Positions 28,756 through 38,367 of a stretch of 64,000 nt of DNA are shown in pieces (position 1 is the stretch's first letter; every line of letters starts with the position of its first letter). The stretch lies in contig NZ_JADWYI010000001.1 in NCBI RefSeq assembly GCF_016904885.1, forward strand, positions 4,960,001-5,024,000, given 5' to 3'. Source of the stretch: Archangium primigenium. GTDB lineage: Bacteria; Myxococcota; Myxococcia; Myxococcales; Myxococcaceae. The notes under the pieces are model-generated. The model saw nothing but the letters and a program-made list of their open reading frames with translations. It had not been told where the DNA came from and ran no database searches. Made by a program: the position numbers and the translations under genes.

Positions 28756-31700
28756 ATGCGATTGTCCTTCCGATGGTTTCCGACGCTGCTGCTGGCGTTG
28801 GCGCTGGTGCGTTGTGGCGACCCCACGACTCCCGCTCCCACCGAGCCGGTTCCTGGTGAAATCCGTGACGCGGGCGGCGAGCCGGACGCCGGGGGCCCGA
28901 CGGACGCGGGCGGTGTGCGGGACGCGGGCGGCGAGCCAGATGCGGGAGGGACACCGGATGGCGGAGGGACACCGGACGCGGGAGAGACACCGGATGGCGG
29001 AGGGACACCGGACGCGGGCGTGAAGCGGTTCACCGTGGGGGGCACGGTGTCGGGCCTGCGCGGCGCGGCGCTGGTGCTGGAGAACGCGGGCGAGACGCTG
29101 ACGCTCACCGCGAACGGGGCCTTCACCTTCGCCACGGCGCTGGAGCAGGGCAGCGCCTACGACGTGCGCGTGCGCTCCGCGCCCCAGGGCGAGCGGTGCG
29201 AGGTGCGCGAGGGCGCGGGGACGCTCGGCGACGCGGACGTGACGAACGTCACCGTGACGTGCGCGCCCCGCACGTTCTCGGTGGGCGGCACGGTGAGTGG
29301 CCTCGCCTCGGGCGCCACCGTGACGCTGCACAACCTGGGCGGGGACGCGCTGAGCCTCTCCGAGAATGGGACCTTCCGCTTCCCCACGCCCGTCGCCTGG
29401 GACGCGCGCTACGACGTCACGATCGCCGCCCAGTCCCCGGGCCAGTCCTGCGCGGTGACGGACGGCCAGGGCTCCGGGGTGCGCGCGGATGTGAGCTCCG
29501 TGCGCATCCAGTGCCTCCGCCTCTTCTACACCGTGGGCGGGACCGTCAGTGGTCTGCCGAGCGGCAAGACGGTGGTGCTGACCACCAACAAGGGCGAGCG
29601 CCTGAGCGTCGCGGGCACGGCCAGCGGCCAGGCCCCGTTCGCCTCGGCCCGCGCCTTCGAGTATGGGATGACGTATTCCGTGTCCCTTGAGAGCACGTCG
29701 CCGGGCCTCACCTGCGCGATGATGCGCAACGGCAACGGCACGGTGGGCGCGGCGGACGTGACGAACGTGGAGGTGGCGTGCACGCTCAACCGCTACACGG
29801 TGGGCGGCGATGTGCTGGGGCTGGCGAGCGGCAAGACGCTGGTGCTCACCAATAACGGCGGGGATGACCTGATGGTGACGGGCTCGGGTGCCTTCACCTT
29901 CGCCACGTCCCTGCCGAGCGGTTCGGCCTATGCGGTGGCGGTGAAGACCCAGCCCGCGGGCGCGGTCTGCGAGGTGCGGCGGGGCACGGGCACGGTCGAG
30001 GACGTGGAGGTGAGGAGCGTGCGCGTGGACTGCGTGGCCTCGCAGTACACGGTGGGCGGCACGGTCACCGGGCTGTCGAGTGGCAAGAGCCTGTGGTTGA
30101 TGACCGACAAGGGCGGGACCGTGCGCGTCCTGGGCACGGCCAGTGGCCCGGCCACGTTCGCCTCGGAGCGGAACTACACGGAGGGAACGACGTACGCGGT
30201 GTCGGTGCAGACGCCTCCCCCGGGCGTGACGTGCGTGGTGAACAAGGGCAGCGGCACGGTGGGCACGGCGGACGTGACGGACGTGGCCGTGGTGTGCACG
30301 CTCAACCGTTACACGGTGGGCGGCAGCGTGACGGGGCTGCTGAGCGGCAAGCGGTTGGTGCTTACCAACAACGGCGGGGATGACCTGACGGTGACGGCCT
30401 CGGGCCCGTTCACCTTCGCCACGTCCCTGACGAGCGGCTCGGCCTATGCCGTGGCGGTGAAGACCCAGCCCGTGGGCGCGGTCTGCTCGGTGGCCGGTGG
30501 TGGCATGGGCACCGTCGAGACCGCGGACGTGACGGGCGTGAGCGTGAACTGCACGCTCGACCGCTACACGGTGGGCGGCGGTGTGACGGGGCTGCCGAGT
30601 GGCAAGTCACTGGTGCTGACCACCAGCAGGGACGAGCGCATGAGCGTCGCGGGCTCGTCCAGTGGCCCGGTCCTGTTCACCTCGCCCCGGGGCTACACGG
30701 AGGGCGAGACGTACACGGTGTCGGTGCTGACGAACCCCTCGGGCATGACGTGCGCGGTGAGCAAGGGCAGCGGCACCGTGGGCACCGCGGACGTGACGGA
30801 TGTGGCCGTGGTGTGCTCGTTCAACCGCTACACGGTGGGCGGCACCGTGGCGGGCCTGGCGAGTGGCAAGTCGCTGGTGCTCACCAACAACGGCGGGGAT
30901 GACCTGACGGTGGCGGCCTCGGGCGCCTTCACCTTCGCCACGTCCCTGACGAGCGGCTCGGCCTATTCGGTGGCGGTGAAGACCCAGCCCTCGGGCGCGG
31001 TCTGCACGGTGTCCAGCGGCACGGGCACCGTCGAGACGGCGAACGTGACGAGCGTGCGCGTGGACTGCGTGGCCTCGCAGTACACGGTGGGCGGGCTCGT
31101 CACCGGGCTGCCGAGCGGCAAGACGCTGGTGCTGGCCAGCGACAATGGCGATCGCCTGAGCATTCCGGGCACGGCGGAGGGCCAGGTGTCCTTCACCCTG
31201 GGCCAGGTCTACACGGAGGGCCAGACGTACACGGTGTCGGTGCGGACGGACCCCGCGGGCATGACGTGCGCGGTGAGCAAGGGCAGCGGCACGATGGGCA
31301 CGGCCAACGTGACGGACGTGGCCGTGACGTGCTCGCCCCACCGGTACACGGTGGGCGGCTCCGTGGCGGGGCTCGCGAGTGGCAAGACGCTGGTGCTCAC
31401 CAACAACGGCGGGGATGACCTGGCGGTGACGGCCTCGGGCCCGTTCACCTTCGCCACGTCCCTGACGAGCGGTTCGGCCTACGCCGTGGCGGTGAAGACC
31501 CAGCCCTCGGGTGCGGTCTGTACGGTGTCCAGCGGCACGGGCACCGTCGAGACGGCGAACGTGACGAGCGTGCGCGTGGACTGCGTGGCCTCGCAGTACA
31601 CGGTGGGCGGGCTCGTCACCGGGCTGCCGAGCGGCAAGACGCTGGTGCTGGCCAGCGACAATGGCGATCGCCTGAGCATTCCGGGCACGGCGGAGGGCCA

Positions 31701-33834
31701 GGTGTCCTTCACCCTGGGCCAGGTCTACACGGAGGGCCAGACGTACACGGTGTCGGTGCGGACGGACCCCGCGGGCATGACGTGCGCGGTGAGCAAGGGC
31801 AGCGGCACGATGGGCACGGCCAACGTGACGGACGTGGCCGTGACGTGCTCGCCCCACCGGTACACGGTGGGCGGCTCCGTGGCGGGGCTCGCGAGTGGCA
31901 AGACGCTGGTGCTCACCAACAACGGCGGGGATGACCTGGCGGTGACGGCCTCGGGCCCGTTCACCTTCGCCACGTCCCTGACGAGCGGCTCGGCCTATGC
32001 CGTGGCGGTGAAGACCCAGCCCTCGGGTGCGGTCTGCACGGTGGCCAATGGCTCCGGCACCCTCGAGTCCAACGTGACCAACGTCCTTGTCGAGTGCACC
32101 TCCAACGCGTACTCGGTGGGCGGCACCGTGTTCGACCTGCCCGCGGGCAAGTCGCTGGTGCTCACCAACAACGGGGGCGATGACCTGACCGTGAGTGGAG
32201 GGAGCGGCGAGCGGCCCTTCACCTTCGCGACTCCGGTCGAGAGCGGTTCGCCCTACGTGGTGGCGGTGAAGACCCAGCCCGCGGGCATGACGTGCACCGT
32301 GTCCAATGGCTCCGGGACCGGCGATGTCTCGCCCATCACGAACGTCTCCGTGGTCTGCAGGACCGACACCTACAGCGTGGGCGGCACCCTGCGGGGTCTC
32401 CCCAGCGGCCGGTCGGTGGAGCTCACCAACAATGGGGGGGACAATCTGACGATCCAGGGCGCCTCGGGCTCGCCGACCTTCACCTTCCCCTCGCGGCTGC
32501 CGAGTGGCGCGACCTACACGGTGGCGGTGAAGACCCAGCCCTCGGGCGCGACGTGCACCGTGTCCAATGGCTCTGGCACCCTCGACGCCAACGTCACCGA
32601 CGTCCTCGTGTCCTGCACGCTCAACACGTACTCGGTGGGCGGCACCATCACCGGGCTGCTGGGTGGCAAGTCCCTGGTGCTCACCAACAGCGGGGGCGAT
32701 GACCTGACGGTGGTGGGGGCCTCGAGCGGCAACACGCTCTTCACCTTCGCCACCCCCGTGGCGAGTGGCTCGACGTACGCGGTGGCCCTGAAGACCCCGC
32801 CCACCGGACAGAACTGCACGGTGAGCGCCGCCACGGCGAGCGGCACGGTGGGCTCCTCCAACGTCACCAACGTGGCCATCACCTGCACCACGCCGCCGCG
32901 GATCTCCGTGCTGCGCGTGGGCGATGGCACGGCGACCCTCTCGAACGCCGCCACGCGCGTGTACATCGAGAGCCTTGAGGTCACGGGCGGCTCGGCCTCG
33001 AATTCCAGCACGGTGGCCGTGTCGGGGTTGACCATCTCCGGAGCGGCGGGCTCCGAGGGCTTCGTGAACCGGTCCGCAGATGGCCGGTACGTGGTGTTCG
33101 CCGGGTACAACGCGGCCCCGGGCACGGCCGGTGTCTCCACGAGCACCACGCCCCGCGTGGTGGGACGAGTGGACAACACCGGGACCATTTCCATCCCCGT
33201 GACGTTGACCAATGCCTTCCTGGGCGCCAGTGTCCGCTCGGCCGCCACGTCGGACGGGTCGGGTTACTGGGTCGCTGGCAATTCGTCCTCGAGCTCGGTC
33301 GCGGGCATTCACTACGCGGTCACGGGCTCGACGGGGGCGGCCACCCAGGTACTCGCCGATCCCAACAACGCGCGAGTGGTGGGGGTCTTCAACGGTGGTC
33401 TTTACCTGAGTACAAACAGTGGCTCCTACGTGAGCATCTCGTCGGTCGGCACTGGCCTGCCCATCACCACGGGTCAGAAGGCCACCGTGCTGCCAGGTTT
33501 GCCCCAGGGAGTGGCGCCCATGACGTCGCCGTACCAGTTCTTCTTCCTTGGAACGAACACCCTCTATGTCGCGGACGACGCCAGTCGCGTACTCAAGTAC
33601 GTGTACAACCCGTCCACGAATAAGTGGGTCACGGCGACGCTGCCGGATTCAGGCACCGTCCTGAGTGTCGTGGCCGTCATGGATGGCACCGCCGTGCGTT
33701 TGGTGGCGACGGTGAAGAACGGCTCCAGGCTCATCACGATCCTCGATGACGGAGCGGCCACGGCCTGGACCACGCTCGCCACGGCGCCCACCAACACGGG
33801 CTACCGGGGCGTGACGCTGGCGCCCAACCCGTAA
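28756..33834 (+). CDS. Giant repeat lipoprotein with fifteen beta modules and a C-terminal propeller-like domain
   Basis: A 1692-residue secreted or surface protein. The signal peptide is followed by a cysteine (ALVRC, atypical with Arg at -1) and a linker of DAGG/PDAGG repeats (about 34-88). Fifteen modules of about 86 residues follow (about 92-1378), each beginning Y-T/S-V-G-G, with SGKxLVLTNNGGDDL and a Cys near the end (VxCT). They alternate between two subtypes, one with FTFATSLTSGSAYAVAVKTQP and one with YTEGxTYTVSV. The last 300 residues (about 1380-1692) are Ser/Thr/Gly-rich with a propeller-like pattern (SADGRYVVFAG, LYVADDASRVLKYVY). The modules resemble adhesin or cargo-display Ig-like domains. 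The ATG at 28756 has an AAGGG upstream. It is likely a cell-surface adhesin, by inference. Confidence 0.85.
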   Translation: MRLSFRWFPTLLLALALVRCGDPTTPAPTEPVPGEIRDAGGEPDAGGPTDAGGVRDAGGEPDAGGTPDGGGTPDAGETPDGGGTPDAGVKRFTVGGTVSGLRGAALVLENAGETLTLTANGAFTFATALEQGSAYDVRVRSAPQGERCEVREGAGTLGDADVTNVTVTCAPRTFSVGGTVSGLASGATVTLHNLGGDALSLSENGTFRFPTPVAWDARYDVTIAAQSPGQSCAVTDGQGSGVRADVSSVRIQCLRLFYTVGGTVSGLPSGKTVVLTTNKGERLSVAGTASGQAPFASARAFEYGMTYSVSLESTSPGLTCAMMRNGNGTVGAADVTNVEVACTLNRYTVGGDVLGLASGKTLVLTNNGGDDLMVTGSGAFTFATSLPSGSAYAVAVKTQPAGAVCEVRRGTGTVEDVEVRSVRVDCVASQYTVGGTVTGLSSGKSLWLMTDKGGTVRVLGTASGPATFASERNYTEGTTYAVSVQTPPPGVTCVVNKGSGTVGTADVTDVAVVCTLNRYTVGGSVTGLLSGKRLVLTNNGGDDLTVTASGPFTFATSLTSGSAYAVAVKTQPVGAVCSVAGGGMGTVETADVTGVSVNCTLDRYTVGGGVTGLPSGKSLVLTTSRDERMSVAGSSSGPVLFTSPRGYTEGETYTVSVLTNPSGMTCAVSKGSGTVGTADVTDVAVVCSFNRYTVGGTVAGLASGKSLVLTNNGGDDLTVAASGAFTFATSLTSGSAYSVAVKTQPSGAVCTVSSGTGTVETANVTSVRVDCVASQYTVGGLVTGLPSGKTLVLASDNGDRLSIPGTAEGQVSFTLGQVYTEGQTYTVSVRTDPAGMTCAVSKGSGTMGTANVTDVAVTCSPHRYTVGGSVAGLASGKTLVLTNNGGDDLAVTASGPFTFATSLTSGSAYAVAVKTQPSGAVCTVSSGTGTVETANVTSVRVDCVASQYTVGGLVTGLPSGKTLVLASDNGDRLSIPGTAEGQVSFTLGQVYTEGQTYTVSVRTDPAGMTCAVSKGSGTMGTANVTDVAVTCSPHRYTVGGSVAGLASGKTLVLTNNGGDDLAVTASGPFTFATSLTSGSAYAVAVKTQPSGAVCTVANGSGTLESNVTNVLVECTSNAYSVGGTVFDLPAGKSLVLTNNGGDDLTVSGGSGERPFTFATPVESGSPYVVAVKTQPAGMTCTVSNGSGTGDVSPITNVSVVCRTDTYSVGGTLRGLPSGRSVELTNNGGDNLTIQGASGSPTFTFPSRLPSGATYTVAVKTQPSGATCTVSNGSGTLDANVTDVLVSCTLNTYSVGGTITGLLGGKSLVLTNSGGDDLTVVGASSGNTLFTFATPVASGSTYAVALKTPPTGQNCTVSAATASGTVGSSNVTNVAITCTTPPRISVLRVGDGTATLSNAATRVYIESLEVTGGSASNSSTVAVSGLTISGAAGSEGFVNRSADGRYVVFAGYNAAPGTAGVSTSTTPRVVGRVDNTGTISIPVTLTNAFLGASVRSAATSDGSGYWVAGNSSSSSVAGIHYAVTGSTGAATQVLADPNNARVVGVFNGGLYLSTNSGSYVSISSVGTGLPITTGQKATVLPGLPQGVAPMTSPYQFFFLGTNTLYVADDASRVLKYVYNPSTNKWVTATLPDSGTVLSVVAVMDGTAVRLVATVKNGSRLITILDDGAATAWTTLATAPTNTGYRGVTLAPNP
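29029..32889 (+). repeat. Fifteen tandem beta-domain repeats
   Basis: Coding repeats of about 258 bases (86 codons) in the giant lipoprotein, with two alternating subtypes. Units 8-12 are almost identical at the DNA level, while the first two and the last three are more divergent. This implies recent expansion in the middle of the array. Confidence 0.9.
31006..31987 (+). repeat. Near-perfect 516-base tandem duplication inside the array
   Basis: The stretch 31006-31472 recurs 516 bases later (31522-31987) with no differences that I can find. The copied block is two 86-residue modules (one of each subtype), so the frame is kept. Single substitutions begin just outside the block (for example 31005 C versus 31521 T). 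This is the mark of a recent unequal crossover or of gene conversion. Confidence 0.9.
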
Positions 33835-33859
33835 CCCGACCCATCACGTGGCACCAGAT

Positions 33860-33903
33860 GGCCCGGGAGGTCTCCGCCAGCGGGGCGGGGCGCCTCCCGG
33901 GCC
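33860..33903. terminator. Bidirectional stem-loop between convergent genes
   Basis: Arms GGCCCGGGAGG (33860-33870) and CCTCCCGGGCC (33893-33903) are perfect complements, with a 22-base loop. It sits between the end of the giant lipoprotein (33834) and the end of the convergent amidase gene (33925), where a terminator serving both strands is expected. No long U-tract follows. Confidence 0.55.
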
Positions 33904-33924
33904 GTTCGTCTTCCGGGCGCCAGC

Positions 33925-34740
33925 TCAGGGGCCGCCGAGCGCGTCCACCAGCCCCTGGGTCACCGCCGCCGCGAAGGCCTCCAGGGTGCGCGCCTCGCTC
34001 CAGCGCGCCGCCTCCTCGAAGTCCCAGGCGTGGTGCGTCTCGATGATGACGGAGGGGATGCTCGGCTTGCGCAGCACGAAGATGCGTCGGCCGGGCGCGT
34101 GCCGGCTCACGAAGGCCCCGGCCTGTCCCGCGTCCGGCGCGTACAGGCCCACGTAGTCCTCGCCGCCGTAGGGCGGGAAGCCCGCCTCGCCCATGCGCCG
34201 CGCCAGCGCCCGGGCCGCGCGCATGCGCCGGGCGACCAGCGGCGCCGCCGCGTCATCCGCGTAGAGCACGCTGTAGCCGGGCGCCAGGTCGTTGCGCGCG
34301 CACCACTGGCCCGGCGCCGCCTCCCAGTTCACCCCCTGGCCCCGGGCGTCCGAGTGCAGGCTCACGAAGAGCGCCGCCCGCCAGCGCTCGGCCTCCTGGA
34401 GTCGGTCGGCGTAGGGGGGCCGCTCGCCGGGCCCTCGGCTCAGCTTCACCTGGAAGTGGCCCGTGGCCTCCAGCCGCCGCGCCAGCGCCTGGGCCACCCG
34501 AAGCGTGTGCGCCTCCTCCGCCTCGCAGGTGACGGAGGAGTTGCCCTCGTTGCCCGGCGCCCCGTGGCCCGCGTCCAGGTAGATGCGCTTGCGCCCGAAG
34601 CCCTTGGGAAACGTCACCGACGCCACCGTGAGCGGCGCGTTCACCGCCGGCCATGGAGCCGCGGGGGCGGGAGGCGTCTCCATCTCGGGACTGCCCAGGA
34701 GGGCGGACAGCAGCAGGGGCCAGGGCAGCGGAGCGGGCAT
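33925..34740 (-). CDS. N-acetylmuramoyl-L-alanine amidase (Amidase_3)
   Basis: A zinc amidase that cuts between muramic acid and L-alanine in peptidoglycan. The 271-residue protein begins with a signal-like hydrophobic segment (PWPLLLSALLGS). The zinc motifs are IYLDAGHG (about residue 57), an acidic EAEEAH segment, SLHSDA and the catalytic glutamate in SVIIETHH. No SH3 or LysM cell-wall-binding module is visible. The ATG at 34740 has AAGAAGG directly upstream. Family members act in daughter-cell separation, sporulation or lysis; nothing nearby points to one of these. It is divergent from the DUF1697 gene. Confidence 0.92.
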   Translation of the reverse strand: MPAPLPWPLLLSALLGSPEMETPPAPAAPWPAVNAPLTVASVTFPKGFGRKRIYLDAGHGAPGNEGNSSVTCEAEEAHTLRVAQALARRLEATGHFQVKLSRGPGERPPYADRLQEAERWRAALFVSLHSDARGQGVNWEAAPGQWCARNDLAPGYSVLYADDAAAPLVARRMRAARALARRMGEAGFPPYGGEDYVGLYAPDAGQAGAFVSRHAPGRRIFVLRKPSIPSVIIETHHAWDFEEAARWSEARTLEAFAAAVTQGLVDALGGP

Positions 34741-34832
34741 GGCCTTCTTGTACACGCCGGGGGGACGCGATGTTCCAGCTCGCGTCCGGCCCACGCATCG
34801 GCGACGCTCGCGCGCGACAAGGAGTCGGACGC

Positions 34833-35369
34833 ATGGCCCGTTTCATCGTGTTGTTGCGCGGCATCAACGTGGGCGGCCACCGCAAGGTGCCCATGGCGGA
34901 ATTGCGCGCGCTGGGCGAGGGGCTCGGCTTCACGGACGTGGCGAGCTACATCCAGAGCGGCAACCTCGTCGTCACCGCGCCAGGCCCGGCGGCGGCCGTG
35001 GAGGCCTCCCTGGAGCAGGCGATTGCCCAACGGTTCGGCTTCGAGGTGGACGTGCTCGCGCGCACGCCCGCGCAGTGGACGGGCTACATGAAGGACAACC
35101 CGTTGCGAGAGGCCTCCGACGCGGAGCCTCAGCGGGTGATGTTGGTGCTGGCCAAGGCGCCCCCGCGCGCGGAGGCCGTCGAGGCGTTGCGCGCGCGCGC
35201 CACCACCGAGCGGCTCGAGGCCTCCAAGGGGGCGCTCTGGGTGCACTACCCGGAGGGCGCGGGGGTCTCCAAGCTGTCCCCCGCGCTGTGGGAGCGGTGC
35301 GTGGGCTCGCCCGTCACCGCCCGCAACTGGGGCACGGTGCTCAAGCTCGCGGCGATGGTGGAGGCCTGA
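34833..35369 (+). CDS. DUF1697 family protein
   Basis: A 178-residue cytoplasmic protein of the DUF1697 family, recognised by its start FIVLLRGINVGGHRKVPMAELR and the SYIQSGNLVV segment. The family's function is not known; its fold is a small alpha/beta structure found widely in bacteria. It ends ARNWGTVLKLAAM, as members usually do. The ATG at 34833 has GGAG nine bases upstream. The last 29 bases overlap the convergent CBM-like gene. Confidence 0.9.
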   Translation: MARFIVLLRGINVGGHRKVPMAELRALGEGLGFTDVASYIQSGNLVVTAPGPAAAVEASLEQAIAQRFGFEVDVLARTPAQWTGYMKDNPLREASDAEPQRVMLVLAKAPPRAEAVEALRARATTERLEASKGALWVHYPEGAGVSKLSPALWERCVGSPVTARNWGTVLKLAAMVEA

Positions 35370-36039
35370 TTGCCGGGGTCCGCGCGAAGCGCCGCGCGAG
35401 GCTCAACGACGGGGGGGACATTCCCTGGGACAGGCCGCTCAGGGGGTGGGGCCGCTCGCCTTTCTCGTCCCGGGGCGGCGGGGGCGTGCCGCCTCGGAGT
35501 CCCTCGGTGGGCGCCGAGCCGGCATCGTGCACGGTGATGCGCTTCCAGTCGGTGAACGAGGTCACGGTGCCGTAGGAGTAGTCGTCCGTCTCGTCGACGT
35601 GGCCGCCGAACGTCACGCCCAGATCGATCGCCGCGGTGGTGGCGCCCGGCGCCAGGACGCCCGCGTCGTGGCCGAAGCGGATCTCCACGTAGCGATCCGC
35701 GCCCCGCAGGGCCACGATGCCGGAGGTGACGGTGAGGTGGGGACAGCTCGGGGTGTTCCACCACCAGCACGCGGGTGTGGCCATCGGCGCGTCGTTGCGC
35801 GTGAACCAGTAGCGCACCACGAGATCCTTCAGCGCGATGGCCGCCGGGGTGTCGTTGCGCAGCTTGATGTTGGCCTCGATGATGTCGTCGTTCGGCGCCG
35901 AGGCGTTGTGATTCATGTACTGGATGGTGACGTCCGTCGTTCCCGCGCGGCTCTCGCCCGTGGACACCATCCCCGCCAGGAGGACGGCGAGGATCGCGCC
36001 CGCGCGTCCCCTCCGGCTCCCGCTCCTACCCATGGCCTT
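35341..36039 (-). CDS. Secreted CBM3-like carbohydrate-binding protein
   Basis: A 232-residue exported protein. The signal peptide (about 1-32, AILAVLLAGMVSTGESRA) is followed by a single family 3 carbohydrate-binding module (about 33-175). It shows VTIQYMNH, LRNDTPAAIALKDLVVRYWF, EIRFGHDAGVLAPGA and DYSYG...WKRITVHD, the cellulose-binding CBM3 pattern. A low-complexity Pro/Arg tail follows. No catalytic domain is present, so it may bind polysaccharide alone or act as a secreted adhesin. A TTG at 36039 is best placed behind the perfect GAGGAGG; the ATG at 36033 (MGRSG) is the conventional alternative. Confidence 0.8.
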   Translation of the reverse strand, partial: KAMGRSGSRRGRAGAILAVLLAGMVSTGESRAGTTDVTIQYMNHNASAPNDDIIEANIKLRNDTPAAIALKDLVVRYWFTRNDAPMATPACWWWNTPSCPHLTVTSGIVALRGADRYVEIRFGHDAGVLAPGATTAAIDLGVTFGGHVDETDDYSYGTVTSFTDWKRITVHDAGSAPTEGLRGGTPPPPRDEKGERPHPLSGLSQGMSPPSLSLARRFARTPAIRPPPSPRA

Positions 36040-36205
36040 CAACCTGATCCTCCTCGAAATCCGTGCCACCCCAGGCGGGTGACAGCGGGAGGCGGCCAAT
36101 AGTGGTGATTACCGGGTCAATCAAGGAAAACAGGTCAGCGGGGATTAGCGCGAGGCATGTGCCCCGGAAAAAACCGTCGTGCCGCGCCCGCCGGAGCGCC
36201 GCGCG

Positions 36206-36502
36206 TCAGCCGATGACGCGCGTGGCGCGCAGCACGATGGCATCGCCCGCCGGGCCGGCCTTGAGGCGCGTGTCCAGCGTGCCCACCAGCTTGAGGCCCT
36301 CGGCGGAGAAGGCGCGCTCCTGGAGTTCGCCCAGCGTCGTCGGGTCGTCGGTGACGGCGCTCAGGTCCAGCTCGTGGATGCTCTGGAGCTTCTCGTCCGG
36401 CCGGTCCGCGTGGAACAGATCGTAGTGGTCACAGGGCGGGGCGAAGCAGCGCTTGCCGTTGTCCTTGACGATGTAGGCGGGGGACTGGGAATCGTGGCTC
36501 AT
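36206..36502 (-). CDS. Small conserved protein, possibly DUF6748-like
   Basis: A 98-residue protein that starts MSHDSQSPAYIVKDNGKRC and has FAPPCDHYDLFH, a motif I associate with small myxobacterial proteins of the DUF6748 type, although I am not certain. No signal peptide and no membrane segment are visible. The cysteines at 19 and 24 could bind metal or form a disulfide. It lies 17 bases after no gene of its own strand: the BTAD regulator begins upstream (36520 is its stop) on the same strand, so the two may be co-transcribed. Function unknown. Confidence 0.6.
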   Translation of the reverse strand: MSHDSQSPAYIVKDNGKRCFAPPCDHYDLFHADRPDEKLQSIHELDLSAVTDDPTTLGELQERAFSAEGLKLVGTLDTRLKAGPAGDAIVLRATRVIG

Positions 36503-36519
36503 GGTGGGCGGACACTAGC

Positions 36520-38367
36520 TCAGTGCCAGGCCTGTTCGGCGAGCCGACTGCCCAGGACCCGGGCCTCCGTGGGCGAGAGGCTCGCCCGGACGGCCTCCTC
36601 CACGAGATCGTGGCTGAAGCGCGCGCCCACCAGGACCTGGGCGGCCTCGAGCTCGGCGAGCGCCGCCTGGACCTCGGTGGGGGCGGCCTCGAACAGGGCG
36701 GCGGCGAGCGCCAGGGGCAGGGGGGTCTCGCGCAGGGTGGCCACCTGCGCGAGCTTGAGCGCCAGGGGCGAGAGCCGCTCGAGGCGGCGCTGGAGCAGGT
36801 GGGCCACCCGTCCCGGGGGCGGCAGGCGCGCGGGCCAGTCCTTGTCCAGGCCGTTGGTCTCGAGCAGGTGCTTGAGCGTCTCGATGAGGTAGAGGGGATT
36901 GCCGCCCGTGTAGCGGGCCAGGGCCAGGGCCTGGCGCTCGGCCCCGGGCAGCTCCAGGCTCGCCACGAACCGTTGGACCTCCTCGGGCGACAGCGGCTCC
37001 AGGTCGATGATGCGCGCGAGCCCCGTGTCCACGAGGTGCTGGATGTTGTGCTCGGAGTACGCGGGCAGCTCACCCCGGCGGTAGCAGTCGATGAAGCAGG
37101 GCCGCGGGCCCGGGGAGCCGTCCGAGTCGAACAGGCGCCCGAAGGCGTAGACGAACACCCGGGCGCTGGCGGCGTCCCAGTACTGGAGGTCGTCCACGAT
37201 GACCACGTCCTCGTCCATCAGCAGCCGCATCGCCTCGGCATGGGCCTCCAGGAAGCGCAGCTCGCTGCCCTCCGGATCCGGCGGCGGGCGGGGCGGGGCG
37301 GTGGCGAGCTCGGGCAGCACCCGGGCCAGCTCCTCGCGCACCCACTCCGGCAGGCGCACCTCGGGCCGGCGCGCCAGGTGCGCGCGCAGGGCCCGCGCTT
37401 GCGAGGCGAAGGGGATGCCTTGATCGCCGTAGCGGCCCATGATGCGCAGCCAGCGGCCCTGGCTGGCCGCGAACTCCTCGGCGAGGCGCGACTTGCCCAC
37501 GCCGGGCTCGCCTCGGATCAACAGCAGCTGGCCCGCCGCCCGGCCTTCCTCCAGTTGCCGCCAGGCGGCCTCCCGGCCGGTGAGGACCGGCGGGCGCTGC
37601 ACGGACAGGGGCAGGGGTGGGGTGGTGGCGCGGGCGGGCGCCTGGCCCTTCTCGATCTGCCGCACCAGGGCGAGCGTCTCCGGCAGGGGCGACACGCCCA
37701 GCTCGCGCGAGAGCGTGGCGCGCAGCCGCTCGAAGGCGGCCAGCGCGGCGCTCCGGTCTCCCTGGAGGTAGTGCCAGCGGATGAGGTGGCCGCCGGCCCG
37801 CTCGCACTCGGGCTCCTGCCGCAGCCAGCCCTCCAACAGCGCCAGGGCGGGGGCCCACTCCGCCTGGGCCAGGTGGTGCTCGATCCGGGCCTCGCGGGCC
37901 GCGCGCACCCAGCCGTCCACGGTGGCGCGGGCGCCCACGAGCCAGCGCGACAGCTCGTCGTCCGCGTCCAGCTCCAGCCCGGCGAGCAGCACGGGCGCGC
38001 CGCCCTCGGGCGGGAGGGCCTCCAGCGCCCGGGCTGGATCCCGCGCCCCGGCGGCCGCCTTCAGGGCCGCCACGTCCACCCACAGGCCCGGGGCGAGCGC
38101 CAGTTGCTCCGCGGTGGCCTCCACCCACTCCACGCCCCCGCCCAGCACGCGCAGGCGGCGCAGCAACTGGCGCATGTTGCCGCGCGCGGTGGCGGGCGGG
38201 GAGTCGGGCCAGAGCAGACACGCCAGGGAGAACTTCAGCGAGGGCCCCTCCAGCCCCAACCAGGCCAGGAGCGCCGCGGCCCTGCGCTCCAACCGGAGCC
38301 GCTGGCCCTCGGGCCCCTCCAGGCCGCCCACCCCCAGGACCCGTGCTGTCCATTCGCGTCGAACCAC
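36520..38367 (-). CDS. BTAD-domain transcriptional regulator with AAA ATPase
   Basis: A 615-residue regulator. The N-terminal part (about 1-230) has a winged-helix-like segment and a BTAD-type tetratricopeptide region (ALLEGWLRQEPECERAGGHLIRWHYLQGDRSAALAAFERL). The AAA/STAND-like NTPase (from about 270) has Walker A GEPGVGKSRL, Walker B VVIVDDLQYW and a GGNPLYLIETLKHL segment, as in MalT/AfsR-type activators. No helix-turn-helix is found at the C-terminus. It starts with a GTG preceded by GGGGGGAG. The target genes are unknown; the closest neighbour is the divergent subtilase at 38547. Confidence 0.85.
   Translation of the reverse strand: MVRREWTARVLGVGGLEGPEGQRLRLERRAAALLAWLGLEGPSLKFSLACLLWPDSPPATARGNMRQLLRRLRVLGGGVEWVEATAEQLALAPGLWVDVAALKAAAGARDPARALEALPPEGGAPVLLAGLELDADDELSRWLVGARATVDGWVRAAREARIEHHLAQAEWAPALALLEGWLRQEPECERAGGHLIRWHYLQGDRSAALAAFERLRATLSRELGVSPLPETLALVRQIEKGQAPARATTPPLPLSVQRPPVLTGREAAWRQLEEGRAAGQLLLIRGEPGVGKSRLAEEFAASQGRWLRIMGRYGDQGIPFASQARALRAHLARRPEVRLPEWVREELARVLPELATAPPRPPPDPEGSELRFLEAHAEAMRLLMDEDVVIVDDLQYWDAASARVFVYAFGRLFDSDGSPGPRPCFIDCYRRGELPAYSEHNIQHLVDTGLARIIDLEPLSPEEVQRFVASLELPGAERQALALARYTGGNPLYLIETLKHLLETNGLDKDWPARLPPPGRVAHLLQRRLERLSPLALKLAQVATLRETPLPLALAAALFEAAPTEVQAALAELEAAQVLVGARFSHDLVEEAVRASLSPTEARVLGSRLAEQAWH

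Noticed and set aside
29029-32889. A CRISPR array, because of regular repeats.
   Set aside because: Units are 258 bases, coding in one frame and lack unique spacers of CRISPR size.
30607-33312. A 901-codon minus-strand frame inside the repeat lipoprotein.
   Set aside because: Its repeats are the antisense of the coding repeats; there is no start context or protein family.
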